A stretch of 64,000 bases of DNA from Otatea glauca. Lineage: Eukaryota > Streptophyta > Magnoliopsida > Poales > Poaceae. How positions within the stretch are numbered: the first letter of the stretch is position 1; each line of letters starts with the position of its first letter. Below, one piece after another: positions 43,964 through 55,145 of this stretch. The stretch covers positions 43,260,918 through 43,324,917 of the forward strand of contig CM070730.1 in NCBI GenBank assembly GCA_036346275.1. The letters run 5' to 3'. A program made the translations under genes and the position numbers. The notes under the pieces were generated by a model that saw nothing but the letters and a program-made list of their open reading frames with translations, was not told where the DNA came from and ran no database searches.

Positions 43964-44261
43964 GATATCACAGATGGTTCTATTTAAAAACCGTCTGTGA
44001 TAATCATATCACATACGGTTCTAATTAAAAACCATCTGCGATTACTTATCATCAGAGATGGTTCTATCGTAGAACTGTCTAAGACAAAAGATCATCACAG
44101 ACGGTTCGTAGATAGAACTGTCTCTGATATTAGTTTTACTGACCGTTCGAAAATCGTCTGTGATGTGCCTTCTTATCACTGACACATTTTTACAGACGAT
44201 TTGCAAAACTGTCAGTGATGAGGTTTTCGAACCGTCTGTGATGAGCTTTCGTGTAGTAGTG
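43964..44261. repeat. CACTA-2 subterminal repeats (right) and terminus
   Basis: ATCACAGATGGTTC, AACCGTCTGTGATAAT and related words alternate up to GTGTAGTAGTG at 44261. Confidence 0.85.
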
Positions 44262-44264
44262 TGT
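44262..44264. repeat. CACTA-2 target duplication (right)
   Basis: TGT, matching 38833-38835. Confidence 0.8.
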
Positions 44265-44520
44265 CATTGACGATGGTGTCAGAAGCGTCGGTGACTACAC
44301 GTCGTTCAATAAGCAATAAAGCAAATAGCAAATCCGATAAGGGCAAAAAGAAGTCAGATAACACCAAATTGAAATATGAGTTAAAGTAGAAGGTCCTCAA
44401 TTTTTTTTTTCAAAACTTGTTTGTTTATATTACGAATTCTTAAGTTCATGTTATGATATAGCTAGATTCTTAGTAGGTCTAAGTTCAATATTCGTCTGAA
44501 TACCATTACTTGTATAGCAT

Positions 44521-44675
44521 CAGAGGATCCTGACCTCTGGAAAATATCAAAGCTGAGTCTCATATTATTATTTGTTTTTTTTAAAATACATCCGAGTACA
44601 ATTATCTTAATGTCATCAGAGGGTCCTAACCTCTGGAAAACATCGTATCATTAAAGCATCAGAGGGTCCTATACG
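44521..44675. repeat. Short stem-loop motif repeated in E5
   Basis: CAGAGGATCCTGACCTCTGG at 44521 and CAGAGGGTCCTAACCTCTGG at 44617 each form a 6-bp stem with a 7-base loop. A half copy (CAGAGGGTCCTA) follows at about 44659. All are preceded by CAT. Confidence 0.7.
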
Positions 44676-45080
44676 CCATGGCTGGACCTTCTTTAGTGGC
44701 TTTGGCCTGTGGCAGGGCAAAGGTAGGGGAAACAAAGCGAGAACAAAAATGGAACCCTGAGATCACGACGGTGCCATAGGTGGTTCCTAGGGGCGATGCA
44801 CCGGTGAGGAGCGGTTGGACAAGGGAGTGCACAGTGGTGGATCAACTCAACGAGGGATTGGTGAAATTGATTTGGGGGTTTTGTTCGTGGGTCAGTGGTG
44901 AAGCGTCATGCCAAATTAATTGGAGAATGGAGCTGTGATGAGGGAGTATGGCTGCAGCTTGGTTGATTTGGAGAATTCGGCCATGGCTTGATTGGGGGTA
45001 GCTTGCATGAAATTGGAGTAGGGATAGGATGGAGGAGGTACTAGGGAGGTGTGAGAAGCGATTTGGGTGCTTGGGCCGGC

Positions 45081-45087
45081 TTAAATA
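45081..45087 (-). promoter_or_regulatory. Putative TATA box of E5 LTR
   Basis: The minus strand reads TATTTAA in CCTATTTAAGCCGGCCC, with the same AAGCC downstream context as the E1 and E2 TATA boxes. Confidence 0.5.
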
Positions 45088-45429
45088 GGTGAGAATGGCG
45101 ATGCTACAAAGGTGTGAACCGGCTGCAAGTTGTGACGCTGGGGAGAAGAACGTGATGATTGTGTTCGGTTTTTGTGGGTGCCAGGGCATGGGCAAGGCCA
45201 GTGCAATGATTTCGGTGCCCTCCATGGCATTGGTGCAATGGACTTGGGTTTTATTTGCACATGATTATGGTTTTGCCCTAAAAATAGAGGAATGGCTGGC
45301 TGCTGGCTCATGCTTGGTCTGGGAAGAAGAAACATATGACATGTGGGCCCTATCTTGCATAGAGACATTTGGTTTTGCACTTTGGGTAGAGCAGAGGTCC
45401 CTAGCCGATTCAATATTAGCTAGAATGGT

Positions 45430-47140
45430 TCCAAATTTTTTAAACTTTTTTTGAATGATCCTAAGATAATTTTTATAATTCTATAAAAATTTCAGACCTA
45501 GATCATATATCTATAATTTTTAAAAATTTTGACAATCGAGTTGCCCAGATTTTGCATTCTCTGTTTTTGAATTTTCTGAGGATCAAAACCATTATATAAA
45601 TTTTTGAAACTTTTTTTGGGGGTTATTAATGGTCTAGTTATACTTCTGTAAATTTTTTACATGATTTAATTTCATATTTATTTTAAAGAAATTCTGAAAT
45701 TTCATTGTGGGAATTCCTGAAGTACCTATTTTTGAATTTTAAAGGAATTAAATGGACTTTATTATTTTTATAATTTTTTTGTGGATCACTGTTGTCCTGT
45801 AGATGATGTGGTAAAATTTTTAGATGAAGATAATGTATGTACAATTTTAATTAATTCAGATAAGGTTATTGTTGCTAGTCCAATTTACTATTTAAAAACC
45901 CTTACCCATATTAAATATGTTCACACATTCTTGGGGTTTTTTAGGAGGTTTATAATGATGGAATTATATTTAAATATAATTTTTATAGATTTTTTTGTTT
46001 TGTAATTTCTTTTTCCAATGTTCAAACATCAAAACTTATTGTTAAAATCAATTTCCGAAAAGGCCAAATGCAAAAAAAAGAAGAAATTCAGAAATGAATC
46101 ACATTGAATATTTGAATTTCATATTTTGATTATTTGAGATTTTTTAGGATGTTAAATGGGCCAAAGAACAGGTCAGGGACCCCACATGTCAGTGAATGAA
46201 CATGGAAACCGACTTGCCTCACATTAAATGAGTGGTCATTCCTTTTCTAAAATTTTCAATTTTTTTGAGTGATTTGGAGACAGCTTTTACCCTTCTATAA
46301 AAAATTCAGCACATGAATTGACACGTGTAATTTTTAAACATTATGACGATGTGACTCTTACAATTTATCATTATCTGTTCTTGATTTTTTTGAGGGTGAA
46401 AATGGAGTCTATTTTATTTTAAATTTTTATGGGTGATTAAATGGATATTTTGAGGTTTCCATAAAATTTTTATAAGATGATCTTCTCGATAAATGTTTGT
46501 TAAATTCTGACATTGATCTGGTCAGTTATTTTATTTTTCTGATTTTGATTTTTTAGAAATTCAAATTAGCTTTTATTTTTGTAAAAATTTTCAGCTAAGT
46601 TTCCAAGACACTGAGGATAATTAAATAAATTTTTAATTGATTGTATCATTTGATTATTTTTATTAAATAATAACATGCATAGTGTTGTTAGTTTCCACAC
46701 TACTTTTGATTTATTTGAGGCTTTAAATGTGTTCACACTCCTTTGTAATTTTTATGGGTTTCTCTCGAGGCATTTTAGGATTTATGTAGATTTTCTCCTG
46801 ATTTTATCTTTATATAAATTTGGCTTTCACATTTTGGAAATAAGGATATTAACCAATGTAATTTATTTTATTAAGGTTTTTAATATTTTCAAATGCTTTT
46901 GAAATTCTTTGAGAAGGCTTTGGAGTTATCCTTGGATTTAAATATATTTTATTTGTATTTTTATTTTATATGATTTTGGTCTTCATTATTTGGAAAACAT
47001 ATTTTTAAATCAAGAAAATTGATTTTCTTAAAGATCAAAACCCAAGAAAAATTCAGAAAAGGTGAAAATTCAAAACAAAATCACATTTCAAACTGAAATT
47101 TTTATCATATTCATTTTTAATTTTATTTTATCCATTTTTG
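45430..47140. repeat. Degenerate AT-rich repeats in E5 upstream part
   Basis: Recurring phrases such as CTATAAAAATTTCAGACC, TAATTTTTAAAAATTTTGAC and TTTTTAAACATTATGACG resemble, in the same orientation, the units at 33.1-34.2 kb. No coding sequence is recognised; the short frames here are AT-rich noise. Confidence 0.5.
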
Positions 47141-47159
47141 AATTTTTCGGTATGTTACA

Positions 47160-48049
47160 CAAGACTAAGTAACACGACCCACCATACATTCATAGCCGTG
47201 AACCACGATTGGACCCTTGTCTGCCATCTCTTAAAGTTCACACTAGTAAACTTCTCCGAATTCATAGCCTCGATAAAACCAGCCATCACAAAGTGCCTAT
47301 CAGGTTTTTGGATTGTTAGATGCATGCGCACTTTTGTGATTATTTTAATTCCTATAATACAGATCAGTGTAATCGCAACATATATAATAGGCATATTGTA
47401 AACTACAGATTCTAGCATGATTATGAAAACAAATACACCTATCTCATATATATGCGCTGATTGAAAGATATGAACAATGGGAATACTCCTAGCACATGTA
47501 TCCAACATTGCTACTGCAGGGTATTCCTATAAGAGTTTATTGAAAGAGATTTAGATCAAACTTATAGGGAGGCACTTCGGCGAAGGTTGGTGGAGAGTCA
47601 GATGGTGTCACAGAAGAAGACATATTCAGAAGCGGCGAGTAGTCACGTGTAGTGCTTCTCAAAACCCTAATTCGCCCCTTCCTGTGCTGGATCAAGATAG
47701 GGAATGGTTTCAGAGACACTGAACGACCCCCATTTTTACATAAAATGCAAAAATAGAAATCTAATGTGCAGACAGTACTAGTCACATGATCAGTAGCTAG
47801 TACGCACATATTCAACATTTGGAATCACAACCATACTTCATATTATTAAAGATAATATTATTTATACAAGGAAATCTTACAACTCAGAGAATATAGTTGC
47901 AAAAGAAGCAAAGTCTTGTAGTGTGCCCATCCGACCCACAGGCAACTGACAAGGCATAATCCCTAGAAAGATCGCGTCATTAAAGATCCCGCATCCTGTG
48001 ATGAAAAAAATATCTTCGAAGCTTCGCTATCTTTTCCATTGAAAGACCG
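47160..48049. other. No recognisable gene
   Basis: Mixed AT-rich DNA between E5 and the Sirevirus-like LTR. Open frames at 47155-47508 (-) and 47537-47818 (-) have no recognised motif. The text near 47830-48030 may belong to the neighbouring LTR, whose edge I could not fix. Confidence 0.3.
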
Positions 48050-48948
48050 AGATGGCGATCAGATGGGGTGAATGATCCCAAATTAAAATGTATCCCCTAT
48101 GGAAGATCACAAATGCAGATTTTCACCCAAAGAAACCAAGCCAAAACCCTTAAATATCAAATGGAAGCGAAAGGGTCAATTTTCACAAAACTCAGCTTGA
48201 GGCGGTGGTACGGCAGACTGGGGCGGTACTCTGATCTTGTAGCTACTGATAAAATCGGGCATATGAGCAGTGCCAAGACGGGTTCAAAAGGAAAATTGAT
48301 GAATCTTTTGATCCATTGATCCAAACTCAATGAAACTTGGTAGATAAGGTCCTCGGGATGTCAGGAACTTATCCCAACCTTCAATCCAATGGATTGACAT
48401 CAAAGTTCCAACCTTTTTGCCCGGGAAGGAAGAACGCACCAAGTTTCGACAAAAATCGAAAGAACTTCGATCAAGGCTTGCTCGTGGAGTTTTGATGATC
48501 AAAGTGATCTTGAATGACTTTCCACACGTCCCAGCAAGCAAGAGAACACAAAGAAACTCATGGATACGCAATCTACAAGATCAAACATTCAAGAACGCAA
48601 AAGATCAACTTCTTGCAACAAGAACCCATGGATAACCTAGATGATTGAAACAGGATTTCAAGAAAGAATCAATCATAAATCTCAGAAAAAGATTTGTAAG
48701 CAATTATAAGGAGGGGAGGCAAATCCAAATTGTGTAAATGTAAATTGCAAGAAAGTAAATGCGGAATTTAAATTGCGTAATTTAAATGCGTAATGTAAAT
48801 ACGTAAAGGAAATGAAACATGAACATAAATGAATAACATTTCATTTCTGGAAGGAGAGGTTACAAAGCCTCACATTCATATGGGCAAAGCTCAAAGGAGC
48901 ATCAGAAATCTCAAAACCTTCTTAGGGGGAAGGCTACCCCTCCACCCC

Positions 48949-48956
48949 TATTTATA
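48949..48956 (-). promoter_or_regulatory. TATA box of the Sirevirus-like LTR
   Basis: The minus strand reads TATAAATA within GTTGTATAAATAGGGGTGG, a strong plant TATA context, about 2.07 kb from the LTR start. Confidence 0.65.
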
Positions 48957-49468
48957 CAACTCTTGGGCCACCTACCACCCTTGGATGAGCCTCTAAACCC
49001 TAGAGCATCTATCATGGGCTAGAATTAACCCACTCACACAGCCATGCAAGGACTCACCCAAAACCCACACACAAAAAGTGTTTTCTTACATGGTTTTCAA
49101 AGCAAGCTACACTTATCTACTACTCTATCTTCCAGAACTGCAACCCAACAGCTCTCCTTGATCCAAGTAGTGATAAGCTAGCTTCTCTACTGATCTCTTG
49201 TCTCTTGAGACTGTACCGACTTCATTTTCGGCCATCTTCCGACGTACATCTAGCAGACTTGAACCTCCGGTCATCCCGTGCCTAGTTCCAGCCTTCCTTC
49301 GCCTCACCATGACCACCAAATGAAGTCCTACATCCACAAAGACAAGAAAACCCTTCTTGGTTCCATCATGAACCCAGCGCATCAATTCGATCACAAATTG
49401 GGGTTAGAACAGACCAAAACGAACCAAAACACTTCAACCAAATGCAAACATCATGTTTTCAATACAGT

Positions 49469-50735
49469 AGTAATCTTCTCAATTTTTATGATTTCTTATG
49501 TTGCTCAGATGAAAACCTTATCACTATGCAAAACTTGCGTTTCAAAATTCTCTACCACTTTCATGTAGAACACATAATTGTTTGAGCATGGGAAGACCTT
49601 GAAAAAGGCATATTACTGCACGCTGTCAAAACTGGTCCGCCGCAAACGTGAAATTCTCTCTTAACCTTCCCGATTTTCTATGATTTTTTTCTGTTGCTCA
49701 AATGAAAAACTTGTCAACATAAAAACGATGCGTCTTGAAATTATCTACAACTTTCATGTAGACCAAATAATTTTTTGAGCAAGGGAAGACCTTCAAAAAT
49801 GCTAATTACTGCCAGCTGTCAAAACCGGTCCGGCGTAAACGTGAAACTCACTGTGACTTGGTCCGGCGCGAAAAAATCAGTCCGGCGCAAATGGGAAACT
49901 CTCTATTTCCCTCTTTCCTTAGTTTGACACAAATGGGAAACTCTCTACAACTTTCATGTAGAACACATAATTGTTTGAGCATGGGAAGACCTTGAAAAAG
50001 GCATATTACTGCACGCTGTCAAAACTGGTCTGCCGCAAACGTGAAATTCTCTCTTAACCTTCCCGATTTTCTATGATTTTTTTCTGTTGCTCAAATGAAA
50101 AACTTGTCAACATGAAAACGATGTGTCTTGAAATTCTCTACAACTTTCATGTAGACCAAATAATTTTTTGAGCAAGGGAAGACCTTCAAAAATGCTAATT
50201 ACTGCCAGCTGTCAAAACCGGTCCGGCGTAAACGTGAAACTCACTGTGACTTGGTCCGGCGCGAAAAAATCAGTCTGGCGCAAATGGGAAACTCTCTATT
50301 TCCCTCTTCCCTTAGTTTGGCACAAATAGGAAATTCTCTACAACTTTCATGTAGAACACATAATTGTTTGAGCATGGGAAGACCTTGAAAAAGGCATATT
50401 ACTGCACGCTGTCAAAACTGGTCCGCCGCAAACGTGAAATTCTCTTTTAACCTTTCCGATTTTCTATGATTTTTTTATGTTGCTCAAATGAAAAACTTGT
50501 CTACATGAAAACGATGCGTCTTGAAATTCTCTACAACTTTCATGTAGACCAAATAATTTTTTGAGCAAGAGAAGACCTTCAAAAATGCTAATTACTGCCA
50601 GCTGTCAAAACCGATTCGGCGTAAACGTGAAACTCACTGTGACTTGGTCCGGCGCGAAAAAATCAGTCCGGCGCAAATGGTAAACTCTCTATTTCCCTCT
50701 TCCCTTAGTTCGGCACAAATGGAAAACTCTTTGTT
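49469..50735. repeat. Higher-order tandem repeat in the LTR U3 (393-bp period)
   Basis: CATGTAGAACACATAATTG occurs at 49562, 49955 and 50348, exactly 393 bp apart. Each 393-bp unit is two related halves of about 193 and 200 bp, the second marked by CATGTAGACCAAATAATT (for example 49755). Units end with GTCCGGCGCGAAAAAATCAG, then CTCTATTTCCCTCTT. Confidence 0.93.
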
Positions 50736-50905
50736 TCTCATTTCCCTTGGTTCGGCGCAAACGTGAAGTCTATCCTAACTCGGCCCGGCGCAAAAGCAAA
50801 TCATTTCTACCCCGGTCCGGTGCAAATGCAACTCATGCAACTTTTGGTCCGGCGCAAATATGAAACCGATTAAACTTGGTCTGGTGTAATCTATCATGCC
50901 GGCAC
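50736..50905. repeat. Short decaying repeats around TCCGGCGCAAA
   Basis: Four to five imperfect copies of GGTCCGGCGCAAA plus about 30 bases, an extension of the motif that ends each 393-bp unit. Confidence 0.7.
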
Positions 50906-51023
50906 AAAAAATACTTCCAACTTGAAATCCATTTTAAATCCAAACTCAAATCTAACATATCCTAGATTATATAAAGTCAAATACTCATCACAAACATGGA
51001 TGGACCTCCACATGGTCCTTCAA

Positions 51024-51036
51024 TCTCCCCCTTGAT
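51024..51036 (-). other. Polypurine tract at the Sirevirus-like LTR edge
   Basis: The minus strand reads TCATCAAGGGGGAGATTG across 51021-51038 and abuts LTR start TGAAGG. Confidence 0.65.
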
Positions 51037-51329
51037 GAGTATATTGACAAACCACACAAAAGGCATAAATTTGAGTTTGAGTAAGAGAAAAAGAAAGCAA
51101 TTTGATTGCAAAACCACACATGGTCCAGAGAGAATAGATTGAGAATATGACCAAGTTGGTAAGACATATTTTAGAGCTAAATCAAGGAGAGAGCAAGTTT
51201 TACAAAAAGCTCTAAAATACAATCATAAGTGCCAAATGTGATTATGATCCATAAGAATTAGCAAATTTTTTCAAAGATCATAAGAACCAAATAAGCTTTC
51301 ACATTTTTAATAATGCCTTTTCTACGTTT

Positions 51330-51344
51330 TCTCCCCCTTTTGTC
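51330..51344 (-). other. Second internal polypurine tract
   Basis: The minus strand reads GACAAAAGGGGGAGA, about 300 bases inside the element. Repeated tracts of this form are a Sirevirus trait. Confidence 0.65.
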
Positions 51345-51538
51345 AATATAGGCATCAAAATGAAATTTTCTCACCCTTTTTATGTATTCATGAAATGCAA
51401 CCTAAGGGAGCTTTGAAGATTATCCAAATGATCATAATGATAAGATATAACACCAAATTTATCAATTTCAAATTAGACTAGTCTAAGACATGTCCAAGGG
51501 CAAATAAATTTTTTTGCTCATAAGCTTAGTTTTGAAAA

Positions 51539-52003
51539 TATCGGGCCCCGATTCTGAGAATCTGCACCCTCTGTGTATTCTGTGCTAGTTTAGGATCACG
51601 CTAGCATACACAGTCTTTACAGGGTTGAACATCACAGACATTCACAACGATACCATAATAAATAGTGCAAACATTTATATAAACTGAATTGTAAAACCTT
51701 ATGGTCTCCTTACATAAATCAGCCACGCAGGGCTTACATTATCAGAGTAAACAGGAAACAACGAAAAACATATAAACTTCGTGGAAGCCTTCATCTTGCC
51801 ACAGGAAACCGACTGGGCTTCCCCCCTAATTGTCCGGATCTTCAATATACTCCTCCTCCCAGGCCGACGTAGACTCCTCCACTGATGTTGGGATTGATAG
51901 GCAAGGAGGGGTGAGTACTCAAGGCACTCAACAAGTAATGCACAGAATGTGGTGCTATTACTACATGCAAGGCTTATTCCAAAGAATTGGCTTACTTGGT
52001 TCT
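51539..52003 (-). repeat. E4: minus-strand gypsy LTR, outer part
   Basis: It begins TATCGGGCCCCGATTC, the complement of a gypsy LTR end (usually GGGTCCCGACA) with the terminal G changed to A. CTCTGTGTATTCTGTGCTAG and GATCACGCTAG, the complement of E2 LTR words, follow. E2 inserted at 52003/52004. The sequence resumes at 62605. Confidence 0.8.
51999..52003. repeat. Target site duplication of E2 (left)
   Basis: GTTCT, exact copy at 62600-62604. Confidence 0.9.
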
Positions 52004-52530
52004 TGTAACATCCCAAAATTTGAAGTTTTGGAATGTTTGAATTCAAAAATAAACCATTTGCATTTTCTTGAATTAATTCCAGCTTAATTTGAATTTTCCA
52101 TAAAGAAAAGGATTTAATTTGACTAAACTATTCATCAAACTCAAGAATTTCAGTTTTAGTTGGGTTCATTGTGCTCCAAGGAATTTTTCTGTATTTTTGG
52201 GGATTTTTCTAAATTTATTTGAATTTATTTGCATTTATTAGAATTTCTGGATATTTCTTAAATCGGAAAATGATTTTATTTCAAAAAGCTCCTCGGGCCG
52301 AATCTGCTCCGGCCGTTCCCCAGCCCGCTCACCCTGGCCCGCTCCGCTCGGACCATCTCTCGCACGCAGCCCGCTCGGCCTGCTTCGCCAGCCCAGCTTT
52401 GTCGGCCGTCCGATCTACGCCACGTGTGCGGCTGAGATCGCGCCCGCGAAACCCTAGCCGCCGCCGACTTGGAGTCCCGCCGCCGCACGTCGCCGTCTCG
52501 GAGTCCGCGCGCATTGCGCGTCCCCGAGGC

Positions 52531-52537
52531 TATAAAG
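52531..52537 (+). promoter_or_regulatory. Putative TATA box of E2 5' LTR
   Basis: TATAAAG in GAGGCTATAAAGCCGTGCC within the GC-rich block. The 3' LTR has TATAAAA at the same place. Confidence 0.65.
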
Positions 52538-54204
52538 CCGTGCCGCACCCGCCCGAGGTCCGCCGTCTCGCGCGCCGTTTGCCCTCGTCTCGCCGCCCGA
52601 GACTTCGTCCTCCGCCCGTGCGAGCTCGTCGGAGTCCGCCGCCCTTGCCGAAGCTTCCGCCGCCTTTTTCTTCGCCGCCGGTGCGTCTCTGCCACCGCCG
52701 TTGGTCTCTCCGCATTGCCTGCGTCGCCCTCAATCCGTTCCGCCTTGTCCCGGGTCTGAGCCGTCGCATCTTCGCCGTGCGCCGCGTCTTGTTCTCGCCT
52801 CCGGTAAGCCGCGCCGCCGCCTCGCCGTTGTACATTGCCAAGAACCTCAGCCGCCCGATCGCAAGCCGATGCTCCAGATCTCGCCGCGTCGCCACTTCCG
52901 CAATTCGGCCTCCTTGGCCGTCCGATCTGGCCCTCTCGCCAGATGCACGACGTGTGGCCGCCTGCATCAGCGCTGGCATGGCCGCTTATGTCAGCAGCCA
53001 CCTCAGCCCTCGCCGACGCAAGCGCTGACGTCGGCCGTGCGCCGAGTGCACGGTGAACTGAAGCCATGCCGTGGACCCAGTCCACCGTGAACCCGATGAC
53101 GTCAGCGATTGCGCAATAAATCCTTTTTTCGTATAAAAATAAATCCAGAAATTCTGATTTTCTGATTTTCTGTATTTTCTCTGAATTTAATCTTTCGGAG
53201 GCCCGTTCTCGCTCATACGAACTCCGATTGAGGCGATTCAAGTTTCTAAATTTTTCTAAAATCAAGATCTATCTTCCAGAGCCATTTATTTTCAGTTTTG
53301 AGCTTGTTTGAGTCTCTGTTTTGTATTTATTTGGTTTCATTGCTTCTTTTCCGGTAGACGCTAATTCCGAGGGAGCGAACGAAGACTTTGAAGACCAAGA
53401 TTCTGCACTAGATCAGCAAGGCAAGTCATAATCCTTTGATCATATTGATCCTATGTTTGCAAAACTAATTTACTTTATTACAATTGCATGCTATTTTGTG
53501 TATCAATGCTTAATTAATGGGAGTAGATGTATACCTAGTTGACATTATGCCACCTTGATTAATTGAGATGCCATGTATCCATTGTTAAACCTAGGTTGGG
53601 ACTTTACTAGTTGGACATAATCATTATACCAACATCGGGTTATGTAGCTATGCTTAGACATGCTTAGATATACGTTGGGATTCATGTCACACATTGAATA
53701 ATGTTAATCTTGACTTCATGAGATATTGAATCGTGGCCGTTAGCCACTATTGTAAAACTTGTTGTACCATGGCGGGGTTTGCTATTGGTCTTGGTTGAAC
53801 GAATTGTTTTCCCTCGGGCAAGTGATCGTGCAGTAAAGGGGGTGCTTTCTAGCACATTGGGATGTGGATGTCTTGCCTGAGACAACTTAAGGACTTAATC
53901 TTGTGCGCCATTGAACTGGGCCTAACCGTACTACCACATGTCTGGAATGGCACAGACCTAGCTGATTAATTTGCAATGTCTAGCCTTGAGTACTGCCAGT
54001 TGGTGGTGTGGGTTCTGGGATGGACGGGTAAATTCGCAAGGCGCAAGAGGGGGCCCTAATGGGCGAAACCTTAGCGGGCAGTACCGAGTTTAGACAGTGC
54101 ATTGTAAAGGCTTTGTTATGATATCTCTGCGACACACCAAAGGAAGTGTGTTAGTAACGTTTGCACAAAGAGATGTTCTTGTCTTGTGGGTAAAGTTGTA
54201 CAAC

Positions 54205-54233
54205 CTCTGCAGTGTGTAAAACTATTCGAATAG
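54205..54233 (+). other. Twin palindromes in E2 5' LTR
   Basis: CTCTGCAGTG (one base off a palindrome), seven bases, then CTATTCGAATAG, a perfect 12-base palindrome. Confidence 0.6.
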
Positions 54234-54570
54234 CCGCATCCGCGGTCATGGACAAGCCCGGGAATTTCACTCGGGGTATAGAGTGTTTCATAAAATGTGG
54301 AATGTGGAATTGTTGGGATGTGAACGGGGAGTTCACTATTGTTTTGTTGTATATCATTGATCTATCAATCTTTTATTTACCTTTTCATAAATATGCTTTC
54401 AATCTATTTATTGTATTTCAATTCAAGTTGTTGCTTTCTACAAATGAACTATATAGCCATCCTTGTCAAGCCGTGCATAAATATATTGCATCAATTCCCT
54501 ACGGCTTGCTGAGTGATCGTGCAGTATACACAGAGGGTTTCGGATTTGCAAATCCGGGTCCCGACAGAGA

Positions 54571-54582
54571 TGGTATCAGAGC
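54571..54582 (+). other. E2 primer binding site
   Basis: TGGTATCAGAGC four bases after the LTR end, identical to E1. Confidence 0.92.
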
Positions 54583-55145
54583 TATATCGACTGTAGGTCG
54601 CTATCCTAGTTAGGATGGTCTTCAAAATTATTTTCTAAATCAAACCAACAAAATTGGTACTTAATAGTTTTCGTCTCCTCTCGTCTTATTCTTAGGTTCT
54701 TATTCCTCTCCTTTGCTGAAACATTGATTTGAAATTTAAATTGAACTTATCTTATGAAACTTCTCAAAACCTCGAGCCTTCTGCAAGGAATCAAATCAAT
54801 GGAGATGATGAATCAAGCCATCAAAGATATATCCGAGAAGATTACCATATAAGATAGGGTTTTGTGCTTAGCGGTGTTTGAGCATGTTTTCCCCTTTCGA
54901 TTGGGCCACGTTTAGTCGCATATACTAAGATTTTCATTGCTTGTGTGCCTGGTATGTTGTACACCTGCCCCAAGCACGGTGTTGCAACCATACCTTTAGT
55001 TGAAAAAGCTTTATTTGCCTCTTTACTCTGTAGCCTTTTCGGCTATGACCTTTTGTCCCTGGGTACTACCTTCTCCCCTAGATGATCTTACCACTTGTCT
55101 ACTGCTTTTCCCTCTTACCTATCAAACCCTTGTGCTGCATCTCAG

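Larger units (their letters stand above)
38836..44261. mobile_element. CACTA-2: CACTA transposon with captured gene fragment and hairpin
   Basis: 5,426 bp, of which 2,728 bp is a later solo-LTR insertion with its target duplication. It starts CACTACTACAGAAATGC and ends TTTCGTGTAGTAGTG with TGT target duplications. Subterminal repeats are CACAGACGGTT / AACCGTCTGTGAT words at both ends. The interior holds an IDN2/FDM-like pseudogene fragment and a long inverted repeat. No transposase is recognised. Confidence 0.9.
44265..47159 (-). repeat. E5: main piece of an old minus-strand gypsy LTR
   Basis: On the minus strand it starts TGTAACATACC at 47159, like E1 (TGTAACATTCC) and E2 (TGTAACATCCC). A long AT-rich block with degenerate repeats follows (47140-45430), then a TATA-like site at 45087-45081 and a mixed-composition leader. 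About 0.86 kb after the TATA comes the AAGGCAAG...TTTGATCATATT hallmark at 38768-38835, nearly the same spacing as in E2 (0.89 kb). It is interrupted by both CACTA elements. No internal region seen. Confidence 0.55.
48050..51022 (-). repeat. Sirevirus-like 3' LTR (left edge approximate)
   Basis: Minus strand from TGAAGGACCATGTGG at 51022, through a repeat-filled U3, to TATAAATAGGGG near 48956 and a leader of several hundred bases. The far end is not marked by a clear CA plus target duplication. Confidence 0.5.
48050..51538 (-). mobile_element. Sirevirus-like Ty1/copia element, 3' part
   Basis: The minus strand shows internal sequence with two G-rich tracts: GACAAAAGGGGGAGA at 51330-51344, and CAAGGGGGAGATTG ending at the LTR edge at 51022. 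An LTR with a TATA box follows. Multiple AAGGGGGAGA-type tracts before the 3' LTR characterise Sireviruses. The internal region is cut at 51538 by the E4 LTR; gag-pol is not in this piece. The left LTR boundary is uncertain. Confidence 0.6.
52004..54566 (+). repeat. E2 5' LTR with a terminal-region deletion
   Basis: 2,563 bp. It matches 59720-62599 closely, but near 54514 it jumps from CGGCTTGCTGAGT to GATCGTGCAGTATACAC, missing about 317 bp present in the 3' copy (62226-62545). Confidence 0.92.

Noticed and set aside
38765..44264. CACTA-1 and CACTA-2 as one large composite element
   Set aside because: Each has its own pair of termini, its own 3-bp duplication (TTA and TGT) and different subterminal repeats.
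45089..45454. 121-codon ORF with Cys/Trp-rich product
   Set aside because: No family motif, overlaps open minus-strand frames, and lies in the leader of the E5 LTR.
47537..47818. 93-codon minus-strand ORF as a small gene
   Set aside because: No recognisable domain and no promoter context; it may be leader sequence of an old element, but nothing supports translation.
49469..50735. CRISPR-like array
   Set aside because: Direct repeats are long (393 bp) and contiguous without unique spacers, in a plant LTR. It is a tandem repeat.
52219..53265. Open frames of 269 codons (+) and 329 codons (-) at the start of E2
   Set aside because: They sit in the GC-rich part of the E2 LTR, and equivalent but differently broken frames occur in the 3' LTR (60.2-60.8 kb). 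Composition explains them.
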